Origin: Phoronis ovalis
Lineage: Eukaryota; Phoronida; Phoronidae
NCBI GenBank assembly: GCA_028565635.1
Contig: JAOXYB010020771.1
Span: 2,723 to 17,432, forward strand
Reading direction: 5' to 3'
Length of the DNA stretch: 14,710 nucleotides
In this document: piece by piece, positions 1 to 8,900 of the stretch
Layout of the letters: the number at the start of each line of letters is the position of its first letter
How positions within the stretch are numbered: the stretch's first letter is position 1
Notes under the pieces: generated by a model
The model's database searches: none
The model's input: the letters and a program-made list of their open reading frames with translations, nothing else
What the model was told of the DNA's origin: nothing
Program-made: the position numbers and the translations under genes

Positions 1-203
1 TACAACCTGTGTTGTGTTTTAGTTAATTCTAAAGCATAATAATATGTCAAACTTTATATCTTATCGTAACTCCATTATAAGGCCAGTTTAATTAAATAAA
101 TGAGTCTGAATTGCAATCTTACAACCTGTGTTGTGTTTTAGTTAATTCTAAAGCATAATAATATGTCAAACTTTATATCTTATCGTAACTCCATTACAAG
201 GCC
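1..203. repeat. 119-bp-period tandem duplication (84-bp matching blocks)
   Basis: Bases 1-84 recur at 120-203 with one difference that I can see (T at 78, C at 197). The 35 bases between the blocks (85-119) are not repeated inside the window. The first copy begins at the window edge, so this may be the end of a longer tandem array extending leftwards. The repeat is AT-rich with no coding frame. It could be a minisatellite or a recent local duplication of a mobile-element end; the sequence does not decide. Confidence 0.93.
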
Positions 204-407
204 TATAAACGAGGCTACCATACAACTATGGCCAATTAAAATTTGAGAAATAAACTACAAAATGTGAAAGTTTTAAATATTACGATATAATAGCAGAGGT
301 TTGTAGACTCTGAAACTTTACAAATTTAGGGTAAAAATAACTGGATTGAGAAAAATGTTGAAGTTTAGAACGTGTGCTTAACACACTTTTCAAGGTCGTT
401 CTAATTG
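204..407. other. AT-rich noncoding flank
   Basis: Short AT-rich stretch between the tandem duplication and the unexplained higher-GC segment. I see no exon, RNA gene or further repeat here. It lies downstream of the ECSIT poly(A) signal. Confidence 0.5.
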
Positions 408-577
408 TTAATCAGCACAAGTTTGCCCTGCGAAAACCTGCAGAATTTTGTTGCGCTGCATGCGTGTGGTCTCAAAATTTTGAGGCACCGTCTGTGGAAC
501 AGGCAACGCCACAATTTGTCCATGCGCTATGGGGCCGACTATGGGTATTAAAAAGGAAGAGCTTTTGATGTCCATCC
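408..577 (-). other. Possible unrecognised small exon/ORF (55 codons), minus strand
   Basis: This segment is visibly richer in G+C and CpG than its surroundings. On the minus strand an ATG at 575-573 opens a 55-codon frame ending in TAA at 410-408. Two bases upstream of the ATG sits an acceptor-like site (pyrimidine-rich run then TTTGCAG, cut after 578). The predicted peptide has a hydrophobic, proline-rich middle (IPIVGPIAHGQIVALPVPQ) and a basic stretch (TTRMQRNK). I do not recognise it. At least two plus-strand frames are also open across the same bases, so the open frame may simply reflect fewer AT-rich stops. It could be a first coding exon of a gene extending left, a transposon fragment, or chance. 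Confidence 0.2.
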
Positions 578-666
578 CTGCAAATTGAAGAAGTTGAGTA
601 AGATTTAAATTTCAACAGAAAAGACACTTATAATTATAACATATGTTTTGGTTATGAAAATGTGTT

Positions 667-672
667 TTTATT
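667..672 (-). terminator. Canonical poly(A) signal AATAAA for ECSIT
   Basis: The plus-strand TTTATT at 667-672 reads AATAAA on the minus strand. It lies 87 bases past the ECSIT stop codon, a normal position for the 3' end of a compact 3' UTR. The downstream minus-strand sequence has no unmistakable GU-rich element, so the exact cleavage site is not assigned. Confidence 0.65.
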
Positions 673-758
673 TACTCTGTATATCCCTGTTCATGCTGTC
701 ATTGACCATCACTCTCCTTGAGATAATATCACAATCACTGTATATATGACATATTCAC

Positions 759-1036
759 TTAAATACTAGCAATTTCATTTGTTTCTTTAACAACATCAAG
801 TCCAGTTTCAGGAGTTCTTAATGTAAACACAACAGATATATCAGCCAATTTTGGATTGGTGTGCTGCAAAAACTTTATCCAAGATACTAAAGAGTCTTTA
901 GTACTCGATCCAGTAATACACATAGCAAGAAAAGTGCCATTTTCTTGATCATGAATTGTAGGTGCTAGTGTAATTTCATAGTTCAGCTCTGTTTTACCAT
1001 CCCAAAATATCTTCCATTCATCAAACAGATTTTTCT
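759..1036 (-). CDS. ECSIT: ECSIT coding exon 4, terminal (residues 328-419)
   Basis: Acceptor GTTTACAG|AG completes a Glu codon; the stop is TAA at 761-759. It encodes LFDEWKIFWDGKTELNYE, then FLAMCITGSS and WIKFLQHTNPKLADISVVF, which match the human ECSIT C-terminal domain order (FAMCMAG, WIQGLQETNPTLAQIPVVF). The protein lacks most of the acidic/glutamine-rich tail that extends the human protein. Confidence 0.92.
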
Positions 1037-4000
1037 CTGTAAACAAAACAAATTATAAGTAACTTAGAAAAATATAAATGTTCCAGGGAGTTATTCTTAA
1101 AATTCAGGGCAGCCTAACATTCACCAATTATCTCATACATGAACAATTATAGCTTATCATCCACCTAAATTACTTTGTATAGACCAAATTCGTTGGACAC
1201 TCGCCAACAGTTTTGTCTAGCACAAGCAATTTATAAGTGACACCTAAATTTCTTGAAAATTCACTTTCTAACCTGAGAATAGCGTCTGTATAAGACAATT
1301 TAGGTGAATGAAAAATGATTGTATGCAATAATCGGTGGCTGAAATTGAAGCATTCCAAAATTTGGCATGTACACTTTGAACATCTTTGATATACTGATGT
1401 CAAGATATCATATAATTGCAGCAAACAGGGTTAATAGTACTGATGTCAGGATATCATGTTATTGTAGCATACAGAGTGTGTAACCAGGGGATACTGCCAT
1501 CCAAAATGGGGGTCCAAGTTTACAACAGGGTATATATTTCAGCCTGTGGTGCTTATGATGGTTATGGCCTTAGCTCATTACTATAAAGGATAACGTTTTT
1601 AGCCATGGGTATTTACCAAGGGGTATGTCTTTAGGCGTCATGTGTAATACCACTGGGTATGTTTTTAGTAATAGCTTGCTTACCACAGGTATAGTGTTCT
1701 GAGATCAGACCACATCACTCCAAACACTTGTCGTACTCCTCATGAGGTGTAGTACAAACAGACATGCCTTTAACCGCAACTGACAAAACTTTAATGTTTT
1801 TCACTGTAAAAGGTGGGGTGATGAAACCCAGATAGCATTTGGATTCACAAAATACATTTTGCCAAAATGTAACTTGTTTCACTAGGTATTTACAAAAAGT
1901 AGATAGCTATCTAAAAGTGTTCTCAGTCTATATTATCAGTATTAACCTGTATAGAACAATACATCAACTGTAAATTATATAGTAATTTAACGAAATACAC
2001 TCACCAAGTCTTTCCTTCATTTTAGTTTCCTGTTCTACAACATTTCTTATATCAGCATCTGCTCTTAAAGTAAAGTACAATAAAGGTTGCTCCTTCAGCC
2101 ACATATAATAACCACCTTCCACAAACAAGGGCTTATTAGTTGGATGTTGTTCAATTAACTGTTGCTGTGTCCGACTTTGCGCAGAGGCAATCCATGTTTG
2201 ATCAAAAGAATCTTCAAGATCTGTTGTCTGAAAAAAAAAATCTTGTTTCTCATTTCTGAAGAAGTGAAATGGTTACAGTTAGTGAGATGTTGGTGCATTG
2301 ACAATGCTTTTACTAGGTTTGAAATGTAACCAGTAAACCTACATAATTTCTATTCTGCTTAGTATTTTACTTATTCAAGTTGTTTCCCTGGAACTTTCGC
2401 TATTAAATAAATGATATACAAACATGTTTTCCGAAATCAATCTCCTACGACTGATGTCCAATAAATTTTATGAAATACTATAGTTCTATGAGAGAAAACA
2501 GCCAGAGAACCAACCGAAAAGAGTAACAAATGTTGCCAATACATGGCACTTATTTATTGAAAAATGTAGATGGCGGCCATCTTTGTCAATTACATACTTT
2601 TAGCATTTGTACTCATGACAGTCTAAGGCAAAGTGACATGTGACTAAGTACCATATAATGAGTAATTTGACATTATATTGGTAAAATTCATAGACTGAGG
2701 TGAACAACTTGCTGGGAACGCTACTTATAAGTTTCACGAATAAATTGGAAGCATCATAGTAGCATCCAGTTGGCTGTCCGATTATAGATGTTGTAGTCAA
2801 AGGGAACCACATTCAAAGGGAATGGTACACTACTGTTTAATCATTATTATTCGGTTACACCGTTACTACTTAGTTTAAAAAACAACAGTGCTAAAACAGT
2901 TATACCTGATATATGCTTATTTTAGTCTGCAAGTCCACAGACATTTGTTTCAAAGCAAGCCTGGCAAGCTCTGTAGGATCTTGTGGCAATTCTCTTGGTA
3001 ATTTCCATGGACTTGCATTCCTGAATTTTGGTAACCAATACATCATACGTTTGTACTTTCTCATCGGAAATCCATCAATTCCAAAAACTTCTACTAATAT
3101 TCTACCCATGTTATCATCTGGTATAACACCTACAGAAATAAAAATAAGGTAATACAAGCTGTTTTAAACATGATACAAAAGACAGTTTTATAACATGAGC
3201 AATCTTGCTAAACTCCTCCACTGAATACATTTTTATGTTATGGTCATACGAAACAACAAGGAAGCATATGGAACAGATGAGATACTTTGATTGTAAAATA
3301 TCAAATAAGTAGTGTTCAGTTAACAGAAGTTAATAACGGCTACTTATTTTTTATTTTGTAGAATTCTGCATAGAAAAGAGATTTGATCAGTAATAAATGT
3401 TCAGTACATCTTTCTTGATTCTCCCACTAGACTAAAGCAGACATGATTTCAATTTTCAGTTAATTATCACATTTCTTAACAAATTAATCCCAGACATCAC
3501 AGGTATCATAGGACTGTTTCTCTTACCATTATCTTCCATTTTCTGTAAAATATCAAGTGCACAGTTTTGTTGTTTTGGATAATGCATCATTTCAACCTGC
3601 CATGGGTTCGTAGGTACCATTTTACCTTTGGGAAAACAATGCAACAACATTTTGTAGCTCTGAATATCTTTATGAACCCCAAATTCCTCCATTCTCCTCA
3701 TTGCTGCATATATAAATTCTACATGTCCACGATGGTGCTGCTTTTCTCTGTGTAAATACATTAATACAGCTTTACGATATGTCACTTTATTCTTTTCTGC
3801 TTGTTGTGCAGTTTGATCAAAAAAATTTCCTTGCTTAACAATAAGTTGTTTCTCTTTTTTATCGATTTCTTCCTGGCTACCCCGTGATCCCCATCCTACA
3901 CACAGATTGGTTGTAGTAGAAAAGTTACGAACTGCACCATACTTATAACGGATACCGAGTAGCTGAATGTCACTATTTAGAAAAACTATGTTCTGTAGTG

Positions 4001-4061
4001 AACTGATATGACAAGACCTTGACTGGTTCAAAAGCAATCTGCCCAAATGTTTTGCTGCCAT
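759..4061 (-). CDS. ECSIT: ECSIT homologue: mitochondrial complex I assembly factor / Toll-pathway adaptor (4 coding exons)
   Basis: Predicted join, minus strand: 4061-3527, 3129-2906, 2227-2005, 1036-759, giving 419 residues (human ECSIT is about 431). All junctions are GT..AG and keep frame. In the family, ECSIT acts in mitochondria with NDUFAF1 and ACAD9 in complex I assembly and is also described as a TRAF6-binding Toll adaptor and BMP-pathway cofactor. Residues 1 to about 70 are rich in K/R/S/T and poor in acids, fitting a mitochondrial targeting sequence. The conserved core follows: RRGHVEFIY-like RGHVEFIYAAMRRMEEFGV near residue 115, then HYPKQQNCALDIL and RELPQDPTELA. The C-terminal domain carries FVEGGYYMWL, YFTLRAD and an FLAMCITG motif resembling human FAMCMAG. 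The ATG has A at -3 and G at +4. Motif order and length point to a complete, intact protein. Identification rests on remembered family sequence. Confidence 0.93.
1392..1474. repeat. 46-bp-period direct repeat in ECSIT intron 3
   Basis: Bases 1392-1428 and 1438-1474 match at all but a few positions; each starts TACTGATGTCA and contains GATATCAT. This is an old two-copy local duplication inside an intron, with no sign of coding or RNA function. Confidence 0.85.
1481..1700. repeat. Degenerate GGGTAT-type short tandem repeats
   Basis: Related segments recur here: ACCAAGGGGTATGTCTTTAG at 1615-1634, ACCACTGGGTATGTTTTTAG at 1649-1668, and looser copies at about 1481-1500, 1522-1542 and 1600-1615. 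Spacing between the two best copies is 34 bp; the others are irregular. It looks like an eroded minisatellite within the intron. Confidence 0.55.
2005..2227 (-). CDS. ECSIT: ECSIT coding exon 3 (residues 254-327)
   Basis: Acceptor is a long T run plus CAG (cut after 2228); donor is CTTG|GTGAGTG. The exon is open in only the required phase and encodes the start of the C-terminal domain: NKPLFVEGGYYMWL followed by LLYFTLRADAD. These line up with human FVEGPFSLWL and YYHILRAD. It contains no ATG early in the frame and is easily missed by ORF scanning. Confidence 0.9.
2228..2905. other. ECSIT intron 2 (678 bp), nothing recognised
   Basis: AT-rich intron bounded by GTATAA and CAG on the minus strand. 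A 70-codon minus-strand frame at 2600-2812 has no family signature and no supporting splice phase, so I treat it as noncoding. No RNA gene or clear repeat seen. Confidence 0.7.
2906..3129 (-). CDS. ECSIT: ECSIT coding exon 2 (residues 179-253)
   Basis: Acceptor TTTCTGTAG|GTG, donor CAG|GTATAAC. It completes the split Gly codon so that the protein reads MEDN-GVIPDD, matching the human order MENHGVMP. It carries the LPRELPQDPTELA-type motif and ends in ISIYQ, as in the human VTIYQ region. A plus-strand frame over the same bases is a shadow. Confidence 0.92.
3130..3526. other. ECSIT intron 1 (397 bp), nothing recognised
   Basis: Bounded by GTAAGA and CTGTAG on the minus strand. I see no further exon, repeat or RNA gene in it. 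Confidence 0.7.
3527..4061 (-). CDS. ECSIT: ECSIT coding exon 1 (residues 1-178)
   Basis: Starts at ATG 4061-4059 and ends at donor G|GTAAGAG (intron from 3526), leaving one base of a Gly codon. It holds the putative mitochondrial presequence and the start of the ECSIT core. The open frame runs past the donor into the intron to a stop at 3456-3458, but those residues have no family match. An acceptor-like TTTGGTTTCAG lies 10 bases upstream of the ATG, so the transcript may begin in an upstream exon. Confidence 0.92.
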
Positions 4062-4074
4062 AATGTTCTTTCTG
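4062..4074 (-). promoter_or_regulatory. Acceptor-like site just upstream of ECSIT ATG
   Basis: On the minus strand, a T-rich run and GGTTTCAG (cut after 4072) lie 10 bases before the ATG at 4061. It may be the 3' end of a 5' UTR intron, or a spliced-leader acceptor if this species trans-splices. No matching upstream donor exon can be identified by eye. Confidence 0.4.
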
Positions 4075-4464
4075 AAACCAAAATTTTAATTTAAAAAAAT
4101 GATTATTTAAAGCAACAATATTATAAACTGCAACTCTTGTTTACAATTAATAAAATATAAATTATACTGAAAGTGATATTTTCCCAATGCAACCCTTTAC
4201 ATTAAGTGACATTGAGATTATGGGTCCAAGAAAGTCAAGTGGGTTCCCTCAGGTGGGTCCCTAAACTGTGAGACTTGGCATCACTGCACGTGGCTATTAA
4301 TAGTATTATTCAATACAGGCACATAACAGATTTGCCATTTGTCTCAAGACTTTTATTTTAGTCTGGGTAGATTAACATATTCTGGCAACCATTGATGCAT
4401 AAATATAGAAATGCTGATATACATCTTGCTATTGATAATCTGCCTGTTGAGGCTTGCTTAGCAG

Positions 4465-4914
4465 TCATGCACTTTGGTACTTAGTCTGAACATATGACAC
4501 TACTATAGCAGCAATAGCCATTCTATGGATGAAGGACTTAATATAACAAATAACATTATTGTAAACATTGGGAATGTTTTGGAATTTTTGATATGTTTCA
4601 GGATTCAGTTTGTTTTGGAATTCTTGGTATATTGTGGGGTCCAAATTTCCACATTTTTGGTATAACACAGTTAGTCCAAAAATTTTACCCTCAGTGGCAG
4701 ATCCCACCCTAAAATATATACAAGACCCCTGGTCTTCAAAGTCCAACCAATCAGTGATAGGAGAAACCCAAGTTGTAGCGGGGTCATGTATTGATGAGTA
4801 TTTAATACTGGTCCTGGCCACATGTGATGATCCTACTATTGAAGTTGAATTTTCGATATATCCAGAGGAACATATATGAGCTGGACAGTAAAACAATGGA
4901 CAACAGCAGGTCAA
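4465..4914 (-). other. Open 149-codon frame of unknown status in ECSIT/F8A intergenic region
   Basis: A minus-strand ATG-to-stop frame of 149 residues is long for DNA this AT-rich. The predicted peptide is Cys-rich at its start and has an internal duplication (PTIYQEFQN / PETYQKFQN) that mirrors a DNA repeat around 4570-4635. I recognise no domain. An 89-codon frame is open on the other strand over part of it (4610-4879), and the region overlaps repetitive DNA. A transposon remnant or chance frame is more likely than a gene. Confidence 0.15.
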
Positions 4915-4951
4915 CTAAAGACCTAGTCCTGGCTACATGACCCTACTATGG
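4811..4951. repeat. Short direct duplication, about 115 bp apart
   Basis: The segment GTCCTGGCCACATG...TCCTACTATT at 4811-4840 recurs as GTCCTGGCTACATG..CCCTACTATG at 4926-4950, the second copy shorter by a few bases. The string ATGACCCTAC from the second copy (4937-4946) appears again at 5131-5140 in the fold-back element, so this block looks like nested pieces of one repeat family. Confidence 0.6.
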
Positions 4952-4969
4952 CTTGCCTGCGGTAGAGTT

Positions 4970-5140
4970 GTAGGTTCATGGCCCAGACGGTGTTAAAAGC
5001 TGTTGAAGTTTTTCCAATCCCTGTTCCAACAAAAACAAATTTTTGGTGTCTTTTGTTCCCTAGTACACAAGGTGAGTTTTGGAAAAATTTCTAGTTGAAA
5101 AACTTCAACAGCTTTTAATACATGTGGGCCATGACCCTAC
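4970..5140. mobile_element. 171-bp fold-back / MITE-like element
   Basis: The left arm begins GTAGGTTCATGGCCCA at 4970 and the right arm is its near reverse complement, ending TGGGCCATGACCCTAC at 5140. The innermost 22 bases are a perfect inverted match (4993-5014 with 5097-5118), leaving an 82-nt loop. The structure resembles a non-autonomous fold-back or MITE-type element with no coding capacity. I see no clear target-site duplication, and the bases left of the arm (GGTAGAGTTG before GGTTC) faintly resemble tRNA-like SINE boxes, so the class is uncertain. Confidence 0.6.
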
Positions 5141-5938
5141 GGTTCCACAGTAACTAAAGGATGCCGGTATTAAAAGGGTCTGATTGCATCGCCCTGATAT
5201 GCACGCAAATAGTCCATTGGTATCATTAAACCTGGGACTCAGACACTCTGCACCCTTGTGGCTTTACTGTCTTTGTGCATATAGATCTTGAACCTTGATA
5301 ATTATCTGACATGTATGTTGGTGCACTTTTATCAATACATTTTTTCATGAATATACATTTATGAAAATCTTTTCTATCTTGAACTTTGAAGTTTACTTCA
5401 TCATTTAGGATCCCTTTGCATTTGGTTTACATTAATTTGTGTTGTCAGCCCCTAGAATGATAATTAACGGCTGCTTTAATATTTCGTAATTTTTGTGTTC
5501 TATCCGTTCTATGCACATCACATTATTCCAAACTTGTTAGCACTACTGTTTTATACAGCATATTTAATGTGGTTGGACTCAAATTTTTCTGAGCCTTCTA
5601 ACAATCTATAATTTAAGTACTAATTTAGTAATTAAGCCCAATTCGATTTACTTTAATTTGTACATATTAATTATTATCAGTTATCACAGTCATATCATGT
5701 ACTCAATGTGCTTTTCTCATGTTAAATAATCAACCATGTTTTGTACAAAGTTGCCGCACAAAATTACCTACATTCACTTTTTGACTAGCATAATTGTTAG
5801 ACATCAATCAAATTTCCTTACTTTCTGTAAAACTTTCGTATGATGTGGTTGACAGAATAAAAACCAGTCGCACGACTTTCACTGCGACCTTTACATTGAT
5901 AGCTCTCCGGTCTATGGGGATACGAAAATAATAAAAAT

Positions 5939-5997
5939 ATGGAGAGAGATGCAGATTTTATGGGGAGATACAGACACATTTCAAGCAAATTAAAGAA
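5939..5997 (+). CDS. F8A1: F8A coding exon 1 (residues 1-19, 59 nt)
   Basis: Starts ATGGAG and ends at AA|GTAAGTGG, a strong donor. It encodes [19 protein letters not shown] plus two bases of a Lys codon. DF..RYR..S.KLKK matches the human N-terminus (DFLARYRLVSNKLKK) directly before KRFLRKPNVAE. A second in-frame ATG follows at 5960. The exon is too short for ORF scanning and was found by searching for the missing N-terminal motif. Confidence 0.88.
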
Positions 5998-8900
5998 GTA
6001 AGTGGTGGCTATTTCCATAAATTTGCATTAAACCAATTCATTAACTGCTTAAGAATAAATTCACGTGCATCAAGTGTACGTATTTCCTGTATGAAGAAGA
6101 AGGACTTATTGCCAATCCTGGCATTTTTTTTTAAATTAATCATGTACGTGCTTTATAATAGTTTACTAATTAACACAAGTCACAACATAGCTTGCTCAAG
6201 TTAGCTTGCTGATGTTATCCCAGCAGACACCCGTACGCATGCATTGTATCTATGCACGAGTAGTTTAATGCTCAAGAAGATTTTATCCTATCACTTTGCA
6301 CTTACAGTGTAAGTTACAGCCTTTTATCTAGTTTGAAAATTTATTTTGTAGATACACCTAATTCTTTTAATCTCATAGTGCTTAATTTATATACTATTGT
6401 AAGACTTGTAGGAATGCACATGCCAAAAATCAGATAGTATAGTGCTGCTTCCATTAAGTTATATCATTTTATGAATTTTTAAAAGTATGCATTATAATGG
6501 CCAACACAATGAAAATATCCTTGCAGTTCCATTTGATTCTGAAATTACTGAATTAAGAAAAAAATCTCCTGCAAACTTTCATCTGAATAATATTTTGTAC
6601 AACAAAATCTGGCCTGCAAAAAAACTTATCCCTTTTATTATGGACCATTTGCCTGTTCACTTATTAACTAATAGATAGTACATGTCTCTTTGAGTTAATT
6701 TATGATATAGTTGTTACTTCTTTCAACTGTCACACTCGTACTGTTTCTAATTTAAGTTTTGATTCTTGTGAAGTCGTGTATGTGTCTCCATATTTTCTGT
6801 AACAGGCACACATTTACTTGTAGACGATTTTTAAAGAAGCCTAATGTTGCAGAAGGAGCAGAAAGTTTCAACGAATTAGCCAAAACATTAAAGCATCAAG
6901 AAAGTCCACAGTACGCAGGTTTGTGCTGTATAGCTCAAGCAAGGTATGTTCAGTTGTTCAATTTAATTTGTCCATCATTTTGACCAATTTCATAACCATA
7001 GTATTATACAGTGATTATGTTAAACAGTCTGCATTTTAAGTTTAACAATTCCATTTCTAATCTTTAGAAATAAATAAAATCAAAAATTAACTACATTCTA
7101 AAGCTGAGAATGATAGACATTTACAGCAGTGTGATTTCAAGGATAACCTATATTTAATACTTCATGACTTCATACATAGTGTTCAAATTCTCTAGTTTTA
7201 TTGTCACAACTCCTCCTGTAGTTTTGGCCTGAAATACTCAGTACATTGATTTGTTAGATTTATGATTTGTGACATTAAAGTGCAACAGTGGTCCTAATAG
7301 ACATTTAGCAATAGAAATGAATGGCCAAACAAGTAAATATCACAAAATGAAAACATCTGTTAAAAAACTGTACAGTAGATAAATTATTCAGAGGGTTCAA
7401 CTAATAGAGATATTTCATGCATGTGATTGGATGATTACTAGTCTTTTATTAGTTATTTTAGCTCACTATGTATGCTGTGACAATATTTTGATGTGTCTGT
7501 ATGGTTGAAATTAAAACAGTGGCATTATTTTCCAGGCACTTTCATGTATTATGTTTTAGGTGTGAGCATACATTGGCAAATGCCCCAGGAGAGGCACAAG
7601 CTCTTACCAACGCAGCCAGGGAATTTCTTGAAGCAGAAGAAATTAACAGAAAACTAAAATGCCCAAGTTTTGAGGAACATCTTGGAGCAGCCTTAAACTG
7701 TTATGGACACGCTATAAGAGTAAACAAAATTCTGTTTTAACTGTGTTATTCATAATGTTACCTTTTATTTTCATCACATTGTTTCCAATTGGTTCAAACA
7801 ATTAAGCATTTGTGACCAATGGCATCACTAAGTGCATGCAAAATAGTTTATTGATGTTTATTTGACTGATAGACCAACTGGATACATTTCTTTTGTTATT
7901 TCAGGTGCATATTAACAACAAACAGCAAGGTCTTGCAGCGTCCCTTTGTTTGGAAATGGGAGAAATATTACGGGTACTAGGCATTTAAAACTGAAATTCA
8001 TTTGTTAGCTCTTTTAAAATGTTTTTTTTTTTAAACTAAGACTTTTTGGGGCTTGAAGAGGGATGTGGAAAAGCAAACAATTTCACTCAAAATTATTTTA
8101 GTAATTTGAGAAATTATAGTTGGCTATTAGAATTTAAGATTTGTCCTTCTGATTGGTGAAAAGTCTCTTTTCCTTCCAGAAATATGACAAACCAGGAGAA
8201 GCAATTATGCACTACCAGAGAGCTGCAGAGCTACAATTTCAAAATCCACTGGACTGCTTAAATTCAATGGGGAAAGTTGCAAGTTGCAAAATTGATATAC
8301 GTAAGTACGTTGCTTACTTGTTAAAACTCTGAATGTTAAGTTAAATTACTATAAATTACTATGAATAATTAATATTATAATTATAAAGCACTTCTCTAAT
8401 GCAAATTTGAGATACCAGTCATAAAACAGCAGAATAATGTTTGTGATGAAAGTAATGTTTGAAATCAAATCCATCTATTCCGTTTGTTGATGTGCCCATC
8501 TTGTTTTTATAAAGATGCAAACTACCAATCAATTACACTAGAAATACCTGTTTATCTGATTTTACAAAAACAGGAAACAAATTGTAGAAAACCAAATTAT
8601 TAAGTATTTGTATTATGCTATATTATATTTTGTATCAACAGGAAAAAATTCTATACCTAAGTTATTTTCAATTTTGATAAGTTGTTCTAACTTCTTTTGA
8701 ATGTATGCTTGGCTTGCATGTGTAGAGAACTCTATTGCAATTATTTTTATGATCAATTTTGAAACATTTCATGTTTATAGTAGATGGAGTTAGTGACTAA
8801 AAACAGGAGAGCAAACGTTTTCACTACATTTTACTTATAGTTCATTCTTTTGTTCTTGCAGATGATTATGATGGTGCCCTTACCGTTTTAACAGAAATGC

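Larger units (their letters stand above)
1037..2004. other. ECSIT intron 3 (968 bp), repeat-bearing
   Basis: The longest ECSIT intron. It holds a 46-bp-period duplication (1392-1474) and a degenerate GGGTAT-rich repeat cluster (about 1481-1700), described separately. An 84-codon minus-strand frame at 1170-1424 overlaps the first repeat and has no recognisable motif; I treat it as noncoding. Confidence 0.75.
4072..5938. other. Intergenic region between divergent ECSIT and F8A genes
   Basis: The two genes are transcribed away from each other, so both promoters should lie in this 1.87 kb, probably with 5' UTRs. There is no CpG-island-like stretch. The middle (about 4460-5140) is repeat-laden: short duplications, a fold-back element and an open minus-strand frame, all listed separately. 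A weak TATA-like AATAAAAA at about 5856 lies 80-90 bases before the F8A ATG but is not convincing in such AT-rich DNA. The rest shows nothing I can name. Confidence 0.6.

Noticed and set aside
1170-1424. 84-codon minus-strand frame in ECSIT intron 3
   Set aside because: It overlaps an intronic duplication, shows no known motif, and ECSIT is complete without it.
2600-2812. 70-codon minus-strand frame in ECSIT intron 2
   Set aside because: It would insert unrelated residues between conserved blocks that join directly (ISIYQ to TTDLED), and it has no motif.
2913-3152. 79-codon plus-strand frame
   Set aside because: It is the antisense shadow of ECSIT coding exon 2.
5850-5865. TATA-like AATAAAAA upstream of F8A
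   Set aside because: Such strings are frequent in this AT-rich DNA and no initiator or other promoter element supports it.
6487-6678. 63-codon plus-strand frame in F8A intron 1
   Set aside because: There is no F8A similarity, and the conserved N-terminus is contiguous from exon 1 to exon 2 without it.
6759-6823. ATG at 6759 as the F8A start
   Set aside because: The residues it adds are not conserved, and the conserved YR..SSKLKK sequence lies in a separate upstream exon with a strong donor.
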